Positions 34,982-46,269 of a DNA stretch of 64,000 nt are shown here, in pieces. How positions within the stretch are numbered: the first letter of the stretch is position 1; each line of letters opens with the position of its first letter. Below the pieces are notes generated by a model. It saw nothing but the letters and a program-made list of their open reading frames with translations. It did no database searches and had not been told where the DNA came from. The DNA lies in contig NC_064676.1 in the NCBI RefSeq assembly GCF_023278565.1, positions 7,812,001 to 7,876,000 of the forward strand, in the 5' to 3' direction. This DNA comes from Colletotrichum lupini. Its lineage: Eukaryota > Ascomycota > Sordariomycetes > Glomerellales > Glomerellaceae. The position numbers were made by a program, and so were the translations under genes.

Positions 34982-37900
34982 GTCTAAAATCTCTATTTAT
35001 AAAGGGGACTAGGCCGGAAGCTTAAAATATTAGTAAGAACGAGACGTAGCGAGAGAGCGTAGTTAGCGCTATAATAATAAAAAAAAGACGACTCTTTTCT
35101 ATCGGACCCCCTAGAGTCGCCTCCTCCCTAGTAAACGATATAAGAACAAAGCGTAATAGAACTATTAACGTAATAGTAATATAAAAGGACCGTATTATTA
35201 AGAGTATTAACGAATTTTAAATAAAATAACGAACCTCCTACCCTCACTCGCTAATACCTAAACCGAATAATAAGTAATAAGCTAATAGAACTATAGGAAT
35301 AAGAACGATAATTAGAAAAAGAAATCTTTATTATAACGTATAAAGAGCGCCTATATAAAAAACGAGCAGATTTAGAACGCCTACGGAGCTCCTCGGATAG
35401 CCCGGCCCCCGCGCTAAGGGCTACGGTCTTAGTTATAGTAGCCTCGGATATTAGCTTCGATGTAAACGGAAACGTAAACCCCTAGACTAAAAATAGTTTA
35501 ATAAACGAAGCTATACCTAAAGCGCTGCTTAAGTAATAATAAAATAACGAGTTTATACTACCTAAGCCCCTATTTACTAGCTCCCTCTTAATTTAAGTAA
35601 GCGCTATAAGTAGAACGTCTATATTTAGACCGCTATCCCTCCTTAACCTATTATATACTAATAAATCGGTATGGGATTTATAGAGCTTCCTCTTTAACTA
35701 TTACTATTGCTTCGACCTATAAGCTTAATAAATAAAAACAGACCGCGATAAAGTAGTATATATAGTTAGCTACCTAAATAGCGGTATAAAAACCTCCTAG
35801 ATATATTATATCTTCGACTACTAAAGGACCCCTAGTTTTATAATAGACTAGGTTATATAAGAAGAACTAGAGACCTTTTTATAAAATAACCTATCCGATC
35901 CCGCTAACTAAGGAATAATAACGAGTATATAACTAAATAGCGCCTCGCAAAGCTAAAAAGAGAAAGTCGACGAGTTCGTTAGCCGCATTAATAAGCTCGA
36001 GATAGAATTAGAATATATCCCGATAGAGAAATAGAGGATCTCTATATTAATAAGCAAGCTACGGCCCGAATTACGCCTCGTAATAGTATTATAAATAGAA
36101 CTTCCGTAGACTTACTTATAACTAGTATTATTAGTAAGACGTATCGAATAATCCTTACTATCGGTAAGGAGCCTACGAACGTCCCCTAGGTAATATTCTA
36201 ACTTAAACTTAAACGAGCTAGTAGGAAGATACCGGGGCGCTAATAAGTTGAATATATAAAGAACACGCCGTAACTTACTTAATAAGGATACTACGTATTA
36301 TAATTATAAAGAGACTAGCTATATCGTAAGGGATTACCCGTAACTACGGGAGTAGTATTAGTAGTACTATAACTATAGTAAAACCGGGCACCTCGCTAAT
36401 AGTTACCCGAGCGTTATATATTATAAATATAACTAAAAGGGGCATAAGGCCGCTAGTTATTAATTAAACCTCGCCCTAGCTAAGTAGCGCGGACTAGTAA
36501 CGAGCTCGAATACTATTTTAATAAGAAGAGTAGCTAGCGATTAATAAGGGTAGCGCTTAAATATCCCGACCTATATATGCCTAAACTATATATAGGAGAA
36601 GCTAAGCGCCCTTATTAATTCGGGAGTAAAAAAGAACGTAGTTAGTATCGGGCTACTTAATAACTTTAACGCTAATTTACGAATTTACTTATTACTATAG
36701 CTAGTAAACGTCGAGGGCAAATAGATAGAGACGCTAAGAAGCTACTATTTACGGCTTCGAATTACTAATAGTGACTACGTAATAAAGACATAGCTATATC
36801 GCTTCGTAATAGCTAATATTATAGTACCTACGCTTATCCTCGGTTTCCCCTAGCTAGAGGATATCGACCCGCTAATTAGTTAAAAATAAAAAAAGTAGTA
36901 GTATCTAATCTATAAATAATATATCCGCTTAGATGCCCTAAAAAAGGGGCTACTAGACGACTTAGTTTTAGTAATACTCGTATATATCGTAATTAACCTA
37001 GTTATAGATAGCGACGTAGTACTAGCGAGCGTAGCCAAGGACTAGAAGCTACGTTACTAGGACTTTAACGACTTATTTTTAAAAAAAAAGGCTATCTCGT
37101 TACTAAATAAAGCACCGTACGACTACCGTATCGAGCTAAATAACGCGGCGCCTATTCCCTAAGGACCTATTTACCCGCTATTAAACTATAAGCTCGAGAT
37201 CCTATGCGACTATTTAATAAAAGCAGAGGCTAGGGGCTAGATACGCCCCTCTATAAGCCTAGTAGGAGCACCTATCCTCTTTATACTTAAAAAAGGAAGA
37301 GAGCTACGACTTTGCGTCGACTATAGAGCGATTAATAAGATTATATAAAAAGACAGAACGCCGCTACCGCTAATTAGAAAAATACTAAATAGACTATTTA
37401 ATACCTCTATCTTTACGAAGCTAGACCTTAAAAACGCGTATTACCGTATATATATAACCGAGGGCGATAAGTAAAAGACGGCTTTTCGTACTAAATACGG
37501 GCAGTTCGAGTACCTAGTCGTACCTTTCGGGCTAACTAACGCGCCCGCGACTTTCTAAGCGCATATTAATAACGTTCTAAGCGGCCTAGTTAATACCGTC
37601 TATATCGTATACCTAGATAATATCCTAATATATAGTAACGACTACGTAGCGTATAAAGAGCACGTACGTAGCGTATTATAAAGACTACGGTAATAGAACT
37701 TATATCTAAACGGTAGTAAATGCGAGTTCTATATATTATATATAGGATTCCTAAGGTATATCGTATTTAACGAAGGTATAAAAATAGAACCCGCGCGTAC
37801 CAAAGCTATAGCGAATTAGCTACTTTTAAAGAGCGTTAAAAATATATAGACGTTCTTTAAATTTATAAGGTTCTACTATAAATTTATTAATAACTACGCT

Positions 37901-40900
37901 AAGATAACGGCACCTCTAATAGACTTACTAAGGAAGGCAAAACCGGGATAATTAAAGCTACTAATACTAGCCGTAGAGTCGTTTAAGAAGCTACTAATAG
38001 CATTTACTAACGCGCTAATATTACGACATTTCGACCCTACCCTACCTATATAGTTATAAACAGACGCTTCGGCTCGAGCTATCGGCTCAGTAATTACGTA
38101 ATTATTTAAGGGCAATTAGCACCTAATTACTTATAAGTCGAGGAAATTAATAAATACGGAGAGCCGCTATAGTATAAGAGACGTAGAGCTACTAGCTATT
38201 ATAAACGTACTAAGGAACTAGTAATACTACCTCGCTTATAACCGAGATTAAGTCGTAGTATTTATAGATTATTTTAACTTATAGTTCCTAAATATAAAAA
38301 AGAGACTAAATAGGAGATAGCTGCGCTAGCTAGATAAATTCGTAGCGTTTAATATCGAGATTAGGTTTAAGCTAGGTATAAAGAACCTAGTAAATAGACT
38401 ATTATAAAGACCTAACTATAGTAAAAGTAGTAATAATAGCGGAGCGGAGGAGCTATTATTAAAAATAAAAGAAAACCTCTATAACGCTAGAAATATATAA
38501 GAGCCCCTTAGAGTCGTAATAATAAGGTATACGAGGACGAGCCGCGGGAGTAGCTCCTAAGTAAAAGGGATAATAAGTATTCTAAAAGCAGAACTAGTAG
38601 TAGTATAAAAAAGTAAGCGAAAGAGGTTAGGAGCTCCGGCTCGAGGGAACTCTAAGGAGTACTTCGAGAGGTATAACGGGGCTACGAGCCTAGGGCGTTA
38701 GAGTTATAGTATAGTACTTAGAGAGCTACTTAAACTTATTATTAGAACTATAAATCGCGAGCTACTCGTTCTATAGGACTCTAATATAATAAAAATACCC
38801 GAAATAGTATTTAGTAAGGAGGGGTTATTAATAAGAAGTTAACTACGGGCTGCTTAATAAGAGGACGCTTTTATAAGGGATAGGTAGTAAATTAAAAAGA
38901 ACTAACGGCCTCGCTTAGCTAAAAAGAAGTAACGATAGAGCTAGGTATACGACTCTAAAGGGCTACTATACTATAACGGCCGCGCCTACGTACCGCTATA
39001 TAAGGGGCTAAAGAGGGAGGTTATTAAAGTATATTACGATATGCCCACGGCGGGATATTATAATATAAAGCGGACGATAGCGCTACTAAAACGCTACTAT
39101 TACTAAGATAGAGTAAGTAGGGATATAAAAAGTTATATTAATACTTATATAATATACTAGCGGACGAAGCCTTATTACTATAAGCCGTATAGCTTATTAC
39201 GCCCCCTACCTACCCCGGTTAGGCTATAGTAAGAAATATCGCTAGACTTTATTATAAGCTTATTTATATTAACTATACTAATCGGGAGGCGCCCCTACGA
39301 CGTAGTACTCGTTATAATAAACCGATTAACGAAGTATAGCGTCTATATCGCTACGAGGACGACCCTTATAACCTAAAGATTCGCAGACCTCCTATTTATA
39401 AAGATCTTTACTAAGTTTAGAATACCTAAAAAGATCGTCTCTAATAGGGGGTCGTTATTTATAAATAAGTTTTAAACTTATTTTTACTACTTTTTAATAA
39501 TAAAGAGGTATCTTAGTACCGCGTTCTATTTATAAACGGACGGTTAGATAGAACGGTAGAACTAATATTTAGAGTAATACCTTTACTACTTTTATACCTA
39601 GGACTAATCGGATTAGGCATAGCGTTTTTACTTAGCCGAGTTTATATATAATAACGCTTAGTACTTAGCAATCCGTAAAGCGCTTATTAAGGCCCTACTC
39701 GGGTTCCTACTTACGTACTTTATATCGATCTTAACGGGGACTCGAGATAGTATATAAAATATCTTAGCTAAGGAGCGTGCGGCCTAACTACGAGCTAACT
39801 AAAAAGCTCTACGACCCCTTATATAAAAAGTACGCGAGACGTATAAATAATAAGCTAATAAAGCTAAAATAGATATATCGTATAAAGTAAATAACTAAGT
39901 ACTACTATTAAAAAAGAACATTAAGAAGTAGCGTCCTAGCTAGAAGTTAGCTAATAAGTATCTAGGCCTATTCGAAGTTAAATTAATAATTAGAACGGCG
40001 GGGGTCGCTTACTAACTAAACGTACCGACGTAGTATAAAATATATAATATGTTCTATATATCCTTATTTAAGCCGTATTAACACCGCGAGGAAGCCCCTT
40101 AGAAGCCCTTACCTATCGGGGATATAAATAAGGAGCTACTTTACGAAGTAAAAAATATTATATAATACAGAGGGCTAAAAAGGAGGCGATAATACCTAAT
40201 CTAGTAAAAGGGATATAGTAGCGACGAAGATATATAAGAGCTAGCTAAGCATATCGAAGACGTAGCGTTAATTAGTATATATAAAGAACGAGTTTTAATT
40301 AAGTAGCGCGCCCTAGCTCTTAAAGAGCCTAATAACGTAGCGAACTAGTTACTAACGACGAAAAAAAGGGGCTACGTAGCTATAACTAAGTAGTATAAAC
40401 GCGCTAATTACTAACCGTTTCCCTAATCCTTACGACGCGCAAAAGGACCGCCCTTATTTATAAAGGGACCGCCCTTATATATAAAAGGGCCGCCCTAGCT
40501 ATTATCCTAGGGGTCGTTATAAAAGAAATAATCTCCTTATTATTAGCGAATTTATAAATAATTAGCTACGAACATAGAGCGCAAGCGGGGCGACTATATA
40601 CTAGCTAGAATATTATTAAAGCGGCGTACTTCGTTATAAATAGTATAAAATAGCGTAATTATAGCGTCGTTGCGGGACGAAAATGTAGCGCAAAAGGAGC
40701 TCGTAACTATCTTATCGTTATTACTATTAATAACGGGAGTTAAGTAGGCCTCCTTATTAACGCGCTTAAGTACCCTCTACGCATTATTAGTAACGATTTA
40801 GTAAGTTTACTAGAGCTATAAAGTAATATTAGCAACCTGAGTAATAATAATAATAGAGCGATAATAGAGTAATAAACCTCCGAATTATAAACGTCGCCGT

Positions 40901-41919
40901 TAAAAATAAGTATAGTACTCTAAAGGGTTCGTACTGCAAATTCCGCGGACTTAAGGACCTAAAACGCTATTAATATAATACTTAAGAAAAGCGATAAAGT
41001 AGTAATAGCGCTAAGCGCTTACCGTATCTTTATAAAAATAGTTCTATACGGTATACTTAATATAACGCACGCTAAATCTTAGAGAAGTGTTAAATAAAAG
41101 AGCGAACTAGGGGTTATAAATTACTAACTTAACTAATTATAATACTCAGCTTTTAAATCGAGCGCCTTATATATAACGTAAGTAGGGTAAGGGAGCGGGC
41201 GTACCTAGCTAACCCCGATCTTCTTAGCGTTCGCCTTTTTCTTCTTTTTAATAAAAGTCTATAATAGTTAGTATAAGTAGTATATAAATAGCGATATACG
41301 TACGAGGTTAGGGTAAGTAAAGGGGATATCGGGCTTTTTAAGTAGACCGCTATTGCGGCCGCTACTAAGTATACCCATAGCACTAACGACCGTTCTATTA
41401 TTAATAATAATAACGCCGCAATTAGGGGCTATAGTTATATTAAAACGAGTTAGTAATAACTACGGAACGACTTTAAAAAAGACTTACTTAGGTACGGGGA
41501 GTATACGAGAATAGGGATCTAAGAGATATTCGTTAATTATAATATTTACGTAACGAGGGAGCAGCGCAGACGCTAATAAAAACAAAAGACTATATATAAA
41601 AAGGATAACTATAAATAAAAAAAAAAAGAAAAAGAATTTGGAATTATAATAGCTTAAAAGGGGGTTAATATTAGTAAATAAAAATAGGGCGACGACTGCC
41701 TAAGTACCGGCGGTCGTAAGGATGGCTTATAAGTAAGAGCGACCTAGGTATAAAATTATAAAGTTATTATTTAGAATAAGGGGTCTATACTTAGGCTAAC
41801 GGGTACTACTTATACCCGCCCTCGTACCGTATATTTAAGGACTTTTTAAATAAAGGATTAATATAGCGTACGCAAACCGTAAGCAGGCTTCGGGACGAAG
41901 CCTAGGGGAGGGAGCACCC

Positions 41920-42129
41920 TATTAAGCCTTACTAGTTAAGCCTCGTTAATTAAAAAATAGCTTAGGGGGGTATAAAGAGGGGGACTAAGTAATAAAAGAG
42001 TAGCTTAGGCATATATAAAGCGCTAGTAGTATACCTCGAGGGAAGGGTAAATTTTAGTAATTCCTCTTTTAGACCCTAATAGTAGTTAGCCTCTATGAGC
42101 TTCTTCCCTATGTCGTATACTTATTAATA
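41920..42129 (+). repeat. 3' LTR of gypsy copy 2
   Basis: 210 bp beginning TATTAAGCC and ending TATTAATA; heavily TpA-rich. Confidence 0.93.
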
Positions 42130-42682
42130 GCTTTCTAAGGTGCTAAGCGAGTATAAGTAAAGCTATTAACTATCTACTAGCCGATATACCTCTAACGATA
42201 ATTTTAGCCGCGTCGCCATCGAGCTCCTTAATATTAGCATACAACCAGATGAAGGCATCTTCCGCATCATTCCATACTATTAGGTAGACGTATTTAGGCG
42301 TATAGCGATAGTTTATGTTAACAACAAGCGCATTTGTACTAATAGCAATGCGAGAACAAGCTGCATCTTCGGAGGTCAAGGTACCGAAAAGAAATCCGCC
42401 TCCATAGAAATAGAGGTAGACTAGCAGAGGCCTATCACCCGCCGCCTTAAGTCAATAGGTTCGGGCTTCGAGTATTACCCCATCACGTATAGGGATTGTC
42501 CAGTCGCGTACTTGGACTTTGTCTGCCATAGGCTTCATGGCTTCCACTGCCAACTCATCGCGGACTTTATTCATAACATTCTTGCGTTCCGACAGAGAGA
42601 GGTCGGTTTGGGGAGGAGGAAGACCAGCTTCCACCGCTAGCCACTCTTCGCTGGGGCCGCCGTATCTCGAAAAGTCACACAT
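42130..42682 (-). pseudogene. Alpha/beta hydrolase (HSL-like), N-terminal part
   Basis: N-terminal part of the hydrolase, start MCDFSRYGGPSEEW at 42682. Residues up to IPIRDGVILEARTY are clean; from about 42450 toward the element the sequence is damaged: TGA where an Arg (CGA) is likely, oxyanion motif YFYGGGF in place of HGGGF (His-to-Tyr), nucleophile elbow GISASR in place of GxSAGG, and two TAGs at probable Gln codons (SR*LIALL, LA*HLRK). The changes are C-to-T or G-to-A. Damage therefore reaches roughly 320 bp out from the 3' LTR and then stops. In the cluster this enzyme would be a candidate for opening the lactone produced by a BVMO. Confidence 0.9.
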
Positions 42683-43443
42683 ACTTTCTTGCGTCTGTCC
42701 GTGAGAGGCTTCAAAAGAGGTACCCGATGTTGTTTGAATCGAAAATGGCTAATTGAGTTGTTCCCTCCAAGTTCTCTATGTCTGATCGCGAGCGACTAGG
42801 TTCTCAAAAGCAGAGCATAGGCCGAGGTTCGGTAAAGCCAACGCAATTAGTAATGATGAGGAGGGGCAATGAGCCTCAAGACTAATTTAGCCTCATAATA
42901 AGGACAGCGTGCCGAGGTTCTGCGGGGAAATAAGACCAACCATGCGCCTCATGTTTGCTGATTAGGGTCCCGTCATGCTGAGATTCGGCTTTGGGTAAAA
43001 CCGGCAATGCACTAGGTCTCCTGCCAGCGGCTCAGCGAACAATACCTGATTACCGGGCAGGGCGTGCCGTTCTGGAATGTGCGCCATGCTTGGTGCTCAT
43101 TCGCCTGGTAGCCGCTAATTACCACAACCCACGGGGCATTGTCAAGCTGAGTGAACCTTTCGGCAACATGCCCACCCTCTAATGCAGTCATTACATGGGT
43201 CCTTGTTGTTCTAGTGCAACCCCGCCGAAATCATGCTGCCCGGGTTTCCCCAAACGAGTTATCCGCGTTGCCGGTCCAGCTACTGTCGCGTAATACTACA
43301 CGGGAACTTAGAGGTCAAACTCTTGTTAAGCTATTTTATATGAGATGTTGGGTAGATGTAGTATAATCGTGAGTCACGCGATAGTTTGTTATATCCAACA
43401 GTCACTCAATTCTTTGCCGAACAACGCATCATACACCACAGCC
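42683..43443. promoter_or_regulatory. Divergent region between the broken hydrolase and SDR2
   Basis: 761 nt of normal composition between divergent genes. Contains CGGTAA at 42830-42835 and TTACCG at 43050-43055. No coding potential supported. Confidence 0.4.
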
Positions 43444-44378
43444 ATGTCAGAAATTCCTAGCGAACCACCATCCCGATCCCTCAAAGGCAAGGTGGCCATT
43501 GTCACTGGAGCTGGGTGTGCAGGAGATGGCATTGGAAACGGGCGTGCCATTTCTATTCTCCTGGCCGATGACGGCTGTCATGTTGTTTGCGTCGATAGAG
43601 ACCTGTCATGGGCGCGCAAAACCTGCGACTTGGTAGCTGCGAAACCTGGGAGAGGCGAAGCTCTGGCTGTTCAAGGGGATGTGACTTCTTCCACAGATTG
43701 CGAAATCATCGTTCAAACGGCATTGGAGAAATTTGGTCGGGTTGATATTCTAGTCAACAACGTTGGAATTGCTGGAGCCGCAGGTACCGCAGTCGAGGTG
43801 GACATGAAACAATGGGCAACGGGTCTCGATGTCAACGTTTCCAGCATGGTTCTCATGGCGAAGTATGCCATCCCAGCTATGCTCAAAAATGACGGAGAAA
43901 GCAAAGGTGCAATTGTCAACATGGGCAGCGTCGCTGGCCTGAAGGGAGGCACCCCGCACCTTTTATATCCGACGAGCAAAGGCGCAATTGTCAACATGAC
44001 GCGAGCAATGGCGGCACACCATGCGAAAGATGGAATTCGCGTGAACTGCGTCTGCCCCGGGGTGAGTCTTCATCTTCATACCTTATACTCTCACCCAAGA
44101 ACATGACAAAGCTAACGACGCGGCGTGTTCTATTGGGTGTACAGATGTTGTATACACCCATGATGTACGCTGGTGGAATGAGTGAGGAAGCCAGAGCTGC
44201 AAGGAAGGGAAGGAGCCTGCTAGGAACGGAAGGGAACGGCTGGGATGCTGCTTGTGCGGTTGTCTTTCTGGCCAGTAATCATGCAAGATGGATGACTGGT
44301 GTGATTCTACCAGTCGACGCCGGCACTACTGCAGCTGTTGGAATTGGGATGACCAAGGCTGCTAGTGTGAACGGCTAG
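43444..44378 (+). CDS. Short-chain dehydrogenase/reductase (SDR2), intact
   Basis: NAD(P)-dependent alcohol/ketone oxidoreductase of the classical SDR type. Exons 43444-44061 and 44145-44378 (83-nt intron, phase 0) encode 283 residues. Motifs: cofactor loop TGAGCAGDGIGNGRA, DVTSS, NNVGIAG, active-site Ser in NMGSVAG and YPTSKG with Tyr and Lys, then RVNCVCPG. The ATG at 43444 is preferred over an in-frame ATG at 43345 because it gives the usual short leader before LKGKVAIVTGAG. In the proposed pathway it would interconvert the cyclic alcohol and ketone. Convergent with the alcohol dehydrogenase 130 nt downstream. Confidence 0.93.
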
Positions 44379-44509
44379 TAAATGTGGACTTCTCAATACT
44401 TGAATGGACTTCAAAAATCAAATGGAATTACTGAAGTCTTGGGGAAATCATAAGGTATCAATGTTTGACTCAACTCCCAAGAGTTGAAAGATGCAATTCG
44501 TGTGGTGGA

Positions 44510-45866
44510 TCATTCGTGCATCAAAGCAACTCTGGCTTTGATTTCCCCTCTTTCCAAGCGTTCCAAGACATCGGGAAAGTCACTCAATTTCGCCGTCTCA
44601 ACTCTGGGCCTAATGTTGCCTTTGGCAATGAGTTGCAAAACTTCCCTCAGGTCCTTTACCTGACCTCCATAAGAGAAGATGTAGCTGAGTCGCTTCCTGG
44701 TTCCAATCTTCATATGTATGGTGTTTTCGGTGTCGAGACTACCAATGCATAGCAGCTTCCCACCTCGACGAACTAAAGCTTCGTGTGAGACAGATTTCCC
44801 GAGTTAGGTGAATCGTTAAGATGTGGTTTTTCTTACCTATCTGCTGAGCATCCTCAAAGGTCTGATGAGTGCCGACAAAATCGAGGACGGTGTCGATTTT
44901 ACCGGTCAATCCTTGTTCAATGACAAATTCTTGAACCTTCTTCCCTGGCGGAACCAAGTCTGCCCGAGGGACCCCAATGGCGGCAGCCTCTTCGAGCAGA
45001 CTTTCTCTGATATCAGAGACAATGACTCTTGCCCCAATGTTCAGGACAATTTGAAGAGCATTGAATCCCAGGCCTCTCAGGCCGAATAGAAAAACGGTCT
45101 CATCTGCTTTGACTTCGCCTCTTCGATGAACAGCGTGGTAAGCGGTGGTAACGGCGTCAGTGGCCACCGCAGCCTCAGCGGGTGAGACTCCTTGAGGAAC
45201 ATGTGCAAGTCCACGGACATCGATAGCCGCGTACGGAGCATAGAATCCATCCTGACCGATGCCGGAATGATGGCCAACTTCGCATATCTGAGCTAAGTCC
45301 CGCGAACATTCATCGCAGTGGGAAGCGCCACATCCTGGAACAGCGTTCAAAGCCACAATGTCGCCCTGCCCATATTAAGTATTGGGATGCAATGATTGTG
45401 AAAAACCTTCATTGATGCTTACCACTTTGAATTCTGAGTCAAGAACCTGATCTCCAAGCTTGATGATTTGACCGCACCCCTCGTGGCCCTGGTATGAAAT
45501 TAGAAAGACGTAGAATTAGACGACAAGTGACTTGGACCGTCTTACAAGAATGAATTTATCCTGAAACCAGCCGGGCTGCTTTTCGATGGTGAGAAGCGAG
45601 TGGTCACTACGACAGACTATGGTTGTTATGGAGTGAGTCACCATGATCAACAGCTATCCAATTGTTATGAGCTTACCCCCGGAGGCGAGCATCTTGCACA
45701 ATACGCCCGTCGGCGAGGGCATGGGTACGGGTACCTCTTCCAAAACCTAATTTTGCACATTCAAATCATTAGCTCTGAGGTCTAGATCTAGTGTTTCCAG
45801 TACACGCACAGGATTTGGATTGCCCTTGTGCTTTCTCCAAGCAAACATAGTCGCGGGAATCTGCAT
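44510..45866 (-). CDS. Zinc-type alcohol dehydrogenase (MDR family), Rossmann Gly replaced by Arg
   Basis: Six exons (45866-45810, 45746-45677, 45616-45546, 45488-45423, 45365-44837, 44772-44510) join in frame to 351 residues; each intron is 57-64 nt with good splice sites. Catalytic zinc residues: Cys44 in ASGVCRSD and His68-Glu69 in GHEGCG. Structural zinc Cys: C100, C105, C108, C116 in PGCGASHCDEC...QIC. Cofactor motif reads FGLRGLGFNALQ (Arg185, codon 45077-45075) where the family has GLGGLG, so the second Gly of GxGxxG is Arg; this should hurt NAD(P) binding. Start at 45866 (MQIPATMFAW), with MFAW at 45848 an alternative. It would oxidise a hydroxy-acid or other alcohol intermediate. The chain is otherwise complete. 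Confidence 0.9.
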
Positions 45867-46269
45867 GGCTATGGGCTTGCTTGTAGTGAATATCGAAAGC
45901 TAATGCCGTGATTCGATACTTGAGATTGTTCTGCAACGATGATGTCGAATTAAGTATTTGAGTATGACATGTTTGCACTCTGGCAGGGTTCATCTGGGTT
46001 CCTCTCCACCCAGACCACCAACGCTGTGACCGGCTTACTCATATAGGCATAGCCGAAGTTTGCCGACAGACTACCTTTGGTCACCAAGTGCCTAAGCAGC
46101 AGGCTAGTGAGTGAAAACGAGAGAAATTGGAATGAGGATGAGAAGTTCACACGTTCCTGATGTCTCGAAGGTACTCTATTCATCACGGTTCCGACACTAA
46201 CGAAACTTGTCATCTAATCTGAAACCCTCAGCAAGATGTCTCCCAAACAAACCTGACCCTTTGGTTCAC
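45867..46269. other. Spacer between ligase 3' end and alcohol dehydrogenase 5' end
   Basis: 403 nt between two same-strand genes; it must hold the ligase 3' UTR and the dehydrogenase promoter. No motif recognised. Confidence 0.4.

Larger units (their letters stand above)
34772..42129 (+). mobile_element. Ty3/gypsy chromovirus LTR retrotransposon, copy 2, RIP-degraded
   Basis: 7,358 bp, same family, length and orientation as 9722-17076, with target duplication GCTTT (34767-34771 and 42130-42134). Counterparts of every domain are seen: zinc-knuckle remnant near 36355-36410, RT with YLDN near 37610, RNase H near 38060, integrase near 39030-39780, chromodomain near 40141-40262, and the purine tract at 41904-41914 before the 3' LTR. 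The copy differs from copy 1 at many C/T and G/A positions, as expected for independent RIP of two copies. It splits an alpha/beta hydrolase gene. Confidence 0.95.

Noticed and set aside
37894..41383. Minus-strand small frames 37894-38115 and 41153-41383
   Set aside because: Both are chance openings inside the RIP-degraded chromovirus; the first is antisense to the RNase H region.
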